Shown in pieces: positions 59,250-64,000 of a stretch of 64,000 nt of DNA. The DNA lies in the NCBI RefSeq assembly GCF_026914265.1, contig NC_069124.1, positions 91,168,628 through 91,232,627 of the forward strand. The letters run 5' to 3'. Within the stretch, counting starts at the first letter, position 1; every line of letters begins with the position of its first letter. The notes beneath the pieces were generated by a model. It did no database searches, had not been told where the DNA came from, and was given only the letters and a program-made list of their open reading frames with translations. The position numbers were made by a program, and so were the translations under genes. The stretch is from Mya arenaria. Lineage: Eukaryota; Mollusca; Bivalvia; Myida; Myidae.

Positions 59250-62161
59250 AGCTATTAATGTCATTGTATGGTGACAGTACTATTATCACTTTTGTATTAT
59301 GTCATTTGTATATGTTTATTTGTATATTGCAATAGTATTGCAATAGTCCATATACACACTGTTGTAATACCTTCTGTATATGTATATATGTTTTGCTCTC
59401 CAACCTGGAGGAATAAAAGGTATCTATCTATCTATCTATTCAAAATAATTTACTAGTAAATTTCAAAGAGTTATATTTGCGAATGGATGCACATTTGCAG
59501 TTTTATTTTTATTGCTTGTCTACTTTTTGGAAGAAAATAATTTAAATCGATATGATGAGCGTTACCAAAACCGTTTAGTATATTCCAAGGATCATTGCCC
59601 TTGGTGCATTCTTATTTCTAGGTCACAAGTTCATTGTTATGTTATGTTGTGTATGTTTGTTATTCATGTGTTTCGTGTTAACACATACACGACTTTAAAG
59701 AACGCTTCTTGTATTTTGTATCTTGTTACTATGTATCTTATGTTCAGACTATATGCGCACGAGAAGCAAGGTCCGTCACTTGCTAGGCCAGACTTCAAAC
59801 AGTATGTGTTTCTCTTCCCACGACCAAGGTAGATTTGGTGTGGGTCGGTGGGTAGATGATAGTGCGTTATGATTATATTTTATATATGTACATTGTATAT
59901 GAAATGAATTTGAAAAACTATTAGCACTTAATCAGACGAATCTAGACCAACATTTTTGTATGAATTAAAAAAAAACAACATAGGTAGAACTAACAAAGGA
60001 AGTGTTTTAAAACGCTTTTTAAAAATATGATAGTTGATAAATATTTGCTCTTAATTGGGTATGATCGCCATTTCGAAGCTAGTCCGACGAATCATTAAAT
60101 GTTCTATCACCAATCTTATGCAACAGTCAGATGGCATTAAAGGGACTGTACACCAGATTGGCACCAAAAAAGGTTTTTGTCTGTAACGAATCTCAGGACA
60201 ATTATCTAATAGAATGTGTTACGTTTTGTTATCATAATTGTAAAAAAAAGTACCAACATGTAAAAAGAAATTGTGTCGGAGACCGGGTTCGAACCCGTGT
60301 CGCCAAAATTGCAGTCCAGCGTCGTATCCACTGAGCTACGACGGGTTACACTGATTGGGTGACATAATTAAGCTATACAACTACCTCGGAAAATATCACG
60401 TGATAACACCGACTAGCCAATCACGCATAAGGAATGAATTCTACCTGGAAGACATACCCAGTAATCTTTGTTAATGGAAAAATACGAAATACTGCTAAAC
60501 TTAAATAAATTGTAAACTATGTGGTACTTCAGTTAGTAAGTTTAAATGCATTGTACACATCGATGCCAAGTTTATGTCAGTTTTCGACAATTTTCGTTTT
60601 TTCCCGCTATTTTATCATACGGAGTACAGCCCCTTTAAGTAAAACCTTCAGAATTATGAAGGATGAGCTGTCTATCAACATCTGACGCAGGGAGTTTGTA
60701 TCGGATAGGTGGCAGTAGGCGGACATTTAAACACCTGCAATGTTTAATTTCTTAATGATGAAGCAGATTACTTTATGATTGCATATCTGAAAGTTCATTG
60801 ACTCAAATGTAGGTTGAATTCTAAAAATAAATGCAACTGGACAATGGGATTAATTAAAGACGTACTCGCAACAGTAGTAAATATATACATCAGAATTTTG
60901 ACAGACGCGGACAGGACAGCTGTTAGGAAGGTGTGGGAGTGTTGTTCTCAGCCGTTGAACATGTCTTTTTAATAAAAGATTAAATGGTTATTTTTCTTAA
61001 AAGATTTCGTCTTTTCTCCAGCAACGAATTAAGACCTTTAATTTCAGAGCGATACATATACAATGCAAACCAAAACCTTTAAGGGTTGGTTGTAGGGTGG
61101 AATCCATTTATACATTGTGTTTAGGCAAAATTTATATGACCATGACTGTGTATATATTTATTTTTGTCTGACACAAATTTCAATATTAGTTGAATGTGTA
61201 CCATTTACTAATGCGCTCGTGATTTGCAGGCCCGTCGTAACCGGCTGCGCCCCCCGGTTTCAAGCCGGTACATTCAAATGGAGCAGGACCTCACCGTTCT
61301 CTGCGTCGTCACCATGGGTACGTAACTCTGTACAAAGGAAGTTAGGAACCTACTATAGGGTCAACCCAACTTTGATGCTGAATACCAAAGTGCGTTTCAC
61401 ATAAATGTTGTAAACACCAAAGTAAGGACCGCACTAAGTGGTTTCCTAATATGCAATTAAATAATTTATTAGTTATTCGTGAATATGAAAGCATGGTCGC
61501 TTCGCTGCGCTCCGATCTCTTAGGCTACTTATTCATTGTTATTCATAAAGAAGTAACCTAATAAACTCTGGCGTGTTCAAAGTTTGGTTGACACCCTACT
61601 TTGTTCCTACACAGCTCATCTCTGTGCTAAGGTTGTACCCGACCGGCCCACTTGTTGTTTAGAAAACCAAAAAAACACCTATTATTACATACTGAGTGTA
61701 ATTGTCATAAGTTTAACCGATCATCTTTCATAAAATAAGGCATTGTAAATATCGACCATGCTACCAACACAACATACTATGCTATTCCAGCAATGTTCCT
61801 GTTCTCCTGGACACCATATGCAGTAATAGCGTACCTCCATACTCTGGGAATTGCTAGCGGAATTGTCACCCCTGAACTCTCGCTTGTCCCCCTTGTCTGT
61901 GCAAAGACAGCGGGATTTTGGAATCCGGTGATTTTTAGTCTGAAGAACAAGCCAGTGAAAGAATACATTGGGACCAATATATCAGATGCTTTATCAAGAT
62001 TGAGGTCTGCCTTGCGGTGTGGGCGCAAGAACTTCGTTGGTATACGGCATTCGAGAGGCAGGAAGCCCGATGTTAATATCCGGAAAAATCCCGAGGACCG
62101 TTTCAGAACGACACGGGTCGAAGAAGCCGGGTTAAGGCTCGTCGAAGAGTCGAACGTCTAA
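49865..62161 (+). CDS. Opsin copy 3 (diverged paralogue), five coding exons
   Basis: Joining 49865-50067, 55864-55991, 57246-57535, 61230-61317 and 61791-62161 gives 359 codons with the same intron phases. The retinal lysine (VCAKTAG), loop-2 Glu and Cys (YVYEPAGLSCTPDW), SWTPY, NPVIF and ESNV are kept. The TM3 end reads ISICRYIIVC, so Cys replaces the Phe of copies 1 and 2 at the D/E position. Loop 3 is the most changed part (ARRNRLRPPVSS). The tail is one residue shorter around IRKNPEDR. Introns share little with the other copies while exon length and frame are conserved, which suggests purifying selection on an older duplicate. The start may be 49865 or 49874; TATGCAG at 49864-49870 could also be a splice acceptor from an unseen 5' exon. 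Confidence 0.91.
50068..50539. other. Intron 1, proximal part (copy 3)
   Basis: Non-coding, with a short TATA-repeat tract at 50,087-50,110 and scattered similarity to unit 1 intron 1. Confidence 0.45.
50540..52010. mobile_element. Cluster of fold-back elements with nested MITE
   Basis: Three short repeats of CTCCCACCTCAGATAAGTAG lead into fold-back elements with palindromes at about 51,128-51,185 and 51,895-51,955 (GTGTTTTGCGGAAACTCGGT type). A truncated TTAA MITE (51,455-51,730) and a (TCTA)n tail (51,752-51,773) are inserted between them. Confidence 0.7.
51455..51730. mobile_element. TTAA MITE, truncated at its right end
   Basis: Starts TTAAAGCTGCACTCTCACAG and follows the family to TTTGTCAGCAGTC, then breaks off in unrelated DNA with a (TCTA)n tail. 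Confidence 0.75.
52011..55069. other. Long intron 1 segment unique to copy 3
   Basis: No counterpart in units 1 or 2. No exon recognised. Contains G runs at 53,021-53,033 and 53,949-53,959 in loosely similar surroundings, and short frames without family resemblance. Confidence 0.45.
55070..55615. mobile_element. Diverged fold-back element
   Basis: Carries CTTGCCCACGG, AATAATTTCTCGCTTCAAAT and TTTTGTTTAATCTGAGATGG as in the other family members, with a decayed palindrome at about 55,515-55,575. Ends about 250 bp before exon 2. Confidence 0.65.
55864..55991 (+). CDS. Opsin copy 3, exon 2
   Basis: 128 bp, acceptor CATGACAG|GTTGC, donor CACCG|GTAGCA. Encodes LLGSPLLLMSMFARRWLFG followed by DVGC and TM3. 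Confidence 0.9.
56230..56453. repeat. Interspersed repeat, TTGATGAA/AGGTCA type
   Basis: Phrases such as CCTTGATGAATTCTTGGACA, AAACTAGGTCACTATGTCAA and GGTAACGATTGGTCAGATT recur in altered form at 56,930-57,150. Confidence 0.5.
56454..56819. mobile_element. TTAA MITE, complete (copy 3 intron 2)
   Basis: TTAAAGCTGCACTCTCACAG at the left and GAGTGCAGCTTTAA at the right; internal halves pair (ATCGCAGATTTTCATATTTC with AAAATATAAAAATCTGCGAT). Confidence 0.85.
56930..57150. repeat. Interspersed repeat, second copy
   Basis: Same family as 56,230-56,453, split from it by the MITE and its flank. Confidence 0.5.
57246..57535 (+). CDS. Opsin copy 3, exon 3
   Basis: 290 bp, acceptor ATTGCAG|TTATC, donor CGAAAG|GTATTA. 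Encodes VISICRYIIVCQSQF, TM4, loop 2 with the Glu and Cys, and TM5. Confidence 0.91.
57583..57931. mobile_element. TTAA MITE, decayed ends (copy 3 intron 3)
   Basis: Internal sequence as in the other copies, but the ends read AAACGCTGCACTCACACAGA and TCTGTGAGACCGCGGTTTTG. Confidence 0.75.
57932..59440 (+). mobile_element. Non-LTR retrotransposon ORF2 3' part with one in-frame stop
   Basis: One frame from about 57,958 to 58,990 is open except for a TAA at about 58,190. It reads YTHLGVITGKNLSS, then LPKALYGCETWNTYSS (the C-terminal RT block), then a 250-codon part with CSRCGLLTENATEHVLCFCP, a CxxC..H..C zinc-binding end. A long (TA)n (59,168-59,248) and an AATAAAAGGTATC plus (TATC)n tail at about 59,410-59,440 follow. 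The 5' end is truncated against the MITE. Substrate or activity cannot be judged; it is only the C-terminal third. Confidence 0.8.
59168..59248. repeat. (TA)n microsatellite
   Basis: About 80 bp of TA inside the retrotransposon 3' region. Confidence 0.95.
59441..60136. other. Intron 3 segment (copy 3)
   Basis: A 106-codon open frame at 59,512-59,832 has no recognisable family or splice context. Nothing else seen. Confidence 0.4.
60137..60638. mobile_element. TTAA-ended MITE carrying a tRNA-like sequence
   Basis: Left end TTAAAGGGACTGTACACC; right end GGAGTACAGCCCCTTTAA, giving an imperfect inverted repeat of about 15 bp with TTAA at both ends. A tRNA-like sequence lies inside at 60,276-60,346 on the minus strand. 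Confidence 0.65.
60276..60346 (-). tRNA. tRNA-Cys(GCA)-like pseudogene within a MITE
   Basis: The minus strand reads GTAGCTCAGTGGATACGACG (A box), an anticodon loop CTGCAAT (GCA) on a weak, wobble-rich stem, then CGGGTTCGAACCCG (perfect T arm). The acceptor arms do not pair, so a working tRNA is unlikely. Confidence 0.5.
60639..61229. other. Intron 3, distal part (copy 3)
   Basis: Non-coding; the last 150 bp resemble the same place in units 1 and 2 (GACCATGA, TTTTGTCTGACACAA). Confidence 0.5.
61230..61317 (+). CDS. Opsin copy 3, exon 4
   Basis: 88 bp between GATTTGCAG and GTACGT. Encodes ARRNRLRPPVSSRYIQMEQD and the start of TM6 (LTVLCVVTM). Confidence 0.88.
61318..61790. other. Intron 4 (copy 3)
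   Basis: Half the length of intron 4 in copies 1 and 2. The last 40 bp before the acceptor are similar (ATCGACCATGCT). Confidence 0.5.
61791..62161 (+). CDS. Opsin copy 3, exon 5
   Basis: 371 bp after CTATTCCAG. TM6, TM7 with the retinal lysine, NPVIF, and a tail ending ESNV; TAA at 62159-62161. Confidence 0.92.
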
Positions 62162-62601
62162 TGATCGTATGTCCAGGACACTTCTAATGGCCGTATAGCC
62201 AGGATACGTCTAATTGCCGTATAGCCAGGGAACGTCTAATGGCCGTATAGCCAGGGAACGTCTAATAACCGTATAGCCAGGGAACGTATAATGGCCGTTT
62301 AGCCAGGGAACGTATAATGGCCGTATAGCCAGGGAACGTATAATGGCCGTATAGCCAGGAAACGTATAATGGCCGTATAGCCAGGGAACGTATAATGGCC
62401 GTATAGCCAGGGAACGTATAATGGTCGTATAGCCAGGGAACGTATAATGGTCGTACAGCGCCAGGGAACGTATAATGGCCGTATAGCCAGGGAACGTATA
62501 ATGGCCATATAGCCAGAACACGTCTAATGGGCGTATAACCAGTACACTTCTAATGGACGGATAGCCAGGCAACGTCTAATGGTCGTATAGCCAGGACATG
62601 T
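62155..62601 (+). repeat. 26-bp minisatellite from the stop codon, about 17 copies (copy 3)
   Basis: Same period and placement, with its own consensus (CGTATAATGGCCGTATAGCC then AGGGAA), so it has homogenised separately. A 120-codon minus-strand frame across it is a by-product of the repeat. Confidence 0.95.
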
Positions 62602-63962
62602 ATGATAACCACGATCAGATAGTCTACGTGCGATATAGTTTTACATGTCTGCGTCAACCAAATGAGGCCATCTGTATTAAACTGGATAAGCTATGCGCAG
62701 GTTATATTTGGGTTAGTTTGCATTTGCAAGCAATTTAATTGATGACGGTCGTTATATGATATATATTGACCAATCAATAAACATTTCAACTCACTTTAAC
62801 TAAACCAAAGAGTGTGACGGTTTTATACAAAAATTGGCTGCAGACAATCGTATATTTCTGAAGACATTGAAGACCAGTTTGCTTGTGGGTTTAGATGCCA
62901 AAATAAGAAGACAAATGTCTAAAGTTTAATCCCCATGTGTTGATAAAGCTTTGGGATCGTCCATGCATCTGTCGTCGTGATCGTGCCAAATATATTTAAG
63001 GGCCGTCTACAGTACAAAAGTTAGTTTGAATGACCTAAACATAAATAGTTAAATTTTCTTTTTTATTATATTTAATTTAGAGGTTCAGTAGTAAGCAACC
63101 ATAATACATACATCCGTTGCAACATGACTAGGTGTAATGAGGAGTTGAGAGACTTCTATGAATTAAGATTTATCAGATTTTGTGTGGATTGCAGGTATTT
63201 AAGAAATATATTTTCAGTTTTTAAAAAGATATCATCTAGAACTCACAAGACATTGTTTATTATATAGTCTGGAGCATTTTACACATAGCCTATATATATT
63301 GAAACTGTCGAACGACTTTTCCGCCAAAAAAGCAAAGGTTTGGTGATTCAAAATCCGATAAAATCTTCTTTTGTAAAATTTGCTGAATTCCTTAATACCC
63401 CATAACATGTTGCGACGGATGTATGTTTTACTCCTGAAAACGCCTGTACCACAGAACTAACCAAAACATGAACTTTTCTAACAGTTCAATTGCTGGCCTT
63501 CCTCACGCACTGTTGCATTGTGGAAGGCCCATCAAAGATACAGTTTTACAGTTTATTTCCAAATACATATAGACAAAGATGCCCATGCGTGTACATAATA
63601 CAATTACGAAACATGTTTCTTAACATAGTCAAGGTCGAATACATTCATATAAGCAACTGATCAAAATTATAAATATAGTTGCATTGTGGAAGGCCCGCCA
63701 AAGATATATTCAAGCTCACTTAAGTTAAACAAACATACGAACAGTGACACCATATGCGACAAGTCTGGTCTATAATAAACATGTATATACACGTGTCTAT
63801 GTCTTGTTTTGTTATGCCATAAACATCCAACCATTTTGCGTTAAAGAACAACACGAGTCTATTAAGTATTGTATAGTCGCTACTTTTGATAAGTTGTGGG
63901 GTTAACTTTATGAACAATCAATATGGTAATGTACGTGCCACTAATGTTTATCATCCTTTCTC
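62602..63962. other. 3' UTR remainder and downstream DNA (copy 3)
   Basis: Patchy similarity to copy 1 as far as GTGCCAAATATATTTAAG (about 62,990), then unrelated AT-rich DNA. TTGCATTGTGGAAGGCCC(A/G)(T/C)CAAAGATA occurs twice (about 63,512 and 63,680). Confidence 0.5.
62776..62781 (+). promoter_or_regulatory. Candidate polyadenylation signal, opsin copy 3
   Basis: AATAAA in CAATCAATAAACATT. The site matching the signal of copies 1 and 2 is altered (GTGCCAAATATATTTAAG, about 62,981). Confidence 0.35.
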
Positions 63963-64000
63963 CGTCTCCGTGGCCTTGTGGTTAAGGCGTCCGTCTACGG
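63963..64000 (+). mobile_element. tRNA-derived SINE head, cut by window end
   Basis: GTGGCCTTGTGGTTAAGGCG is an A-box-like tRNA 5' half; the rest is outside the window. Confidence 0.5.

Larger units (their letters stand above)
45928..64000. repeat. Tandem unit 3 (opsin copy 3), diverged, right end outside window
   Basis: The first 1.09 kb matches the unit 1 and 2 starts closely. From about 47,015 only exons, the DNA around them and the 3' UTR remain alignable, with different insertions in the introns. Confidence 0.85.

Noticed and set aside
59512..59832. 106-codon open frame in copy 3 intron 3
   Set aside because: No recognisable domain, no splice context and AT-rich composition like the surrounding intron.
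62210..62572. 120-codon minus-strand frame with a repeating Tyr/Ile/Arg-rich protein
   Set aside because: It lies wholly in the 26-bp minisatellite; since 26 is not a multiple of 3 the array is read in all frames and is open only because the copy 3 consensus lacks stops. Copies 1 and 2 do not keep it.

Overview
The window is animal nuclear DNA, almost certainly from a mollusc and most likely a heterodont bivalve (clam-like). The evidence is split genes with GT..AG introns, an AT-rich background, several interspersed repeats of types I associate with bivalve genomes (a TTAA-flanked fold-back MITE beginning TTAAAGCTGCACTCTCACAG, tRNA-derived SINEs, non-LTR retrotransposon scraps), and an opsin gene family. 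The species assignment is inference.

The main content is a head-to-tail array of three opsin genes, all on the + strand. Each has five coding exons with the same intron phases (2, 1, 0, 1). Splicing by eye gives uninterrupted frames: copy 1 at 2703-12192 (364 codons from the ATG at 2724), copy 2 at 23420-37294 (364 codons) and copy 3 at 49865-62161 (359 codons). All three keep the retinal-binding lysine, the disulfide cysteines, a Glu at the bovine-181 counterion site and a C-terminal ESNV. In place of the usual D/E-R-Y at the end of TM3 they carry FRY (copies 1, 2) or CRY (copy 3). Short motifs (GxGHxxYxYEP in loop 2, TPELSLVPLVCAK in TM7) point to the RGR/retinochrome/peropsin side of the opsin tree.

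The window is built from repeat units of 20,707 bp (1-20,707), 25,220 bp (20,708-45,927) and a third that runs off the end (from 45,928). Units 1 and 2 align almost throughout; their opsins differ at five amino acids. Unit 3 matches unit 2 closely only to about 47,015. Beyond that only exons, exon edges and the 3' UTR are recognisable. Each unit starts with about 0.9 kb of non-coding DNA, then a broken glutaredoxin-like (C5orf63/DUF836 type) exon, then the opsin. Units 1 and 2 add about 8.5 kb of repeat-rich spacer.

Length differences between units 1 and 2 come mainly from four minisatellites (41, 47, 31 and 26 bp periods) whose copy numbers changed in both directions, and from a 4.3-kb block present only in unit 2. 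Unit 3 introns carry different insertions: a minus-strand non-LTR fragment, fold-back elements, TTAA MITEs, a non-LTR ORF with one stop, and a MITE holding a tRNA-Cys-like sequence. I see no CRISPR array, operon or prokaryotic feature. Most other open frames are shadows or repeat translations.
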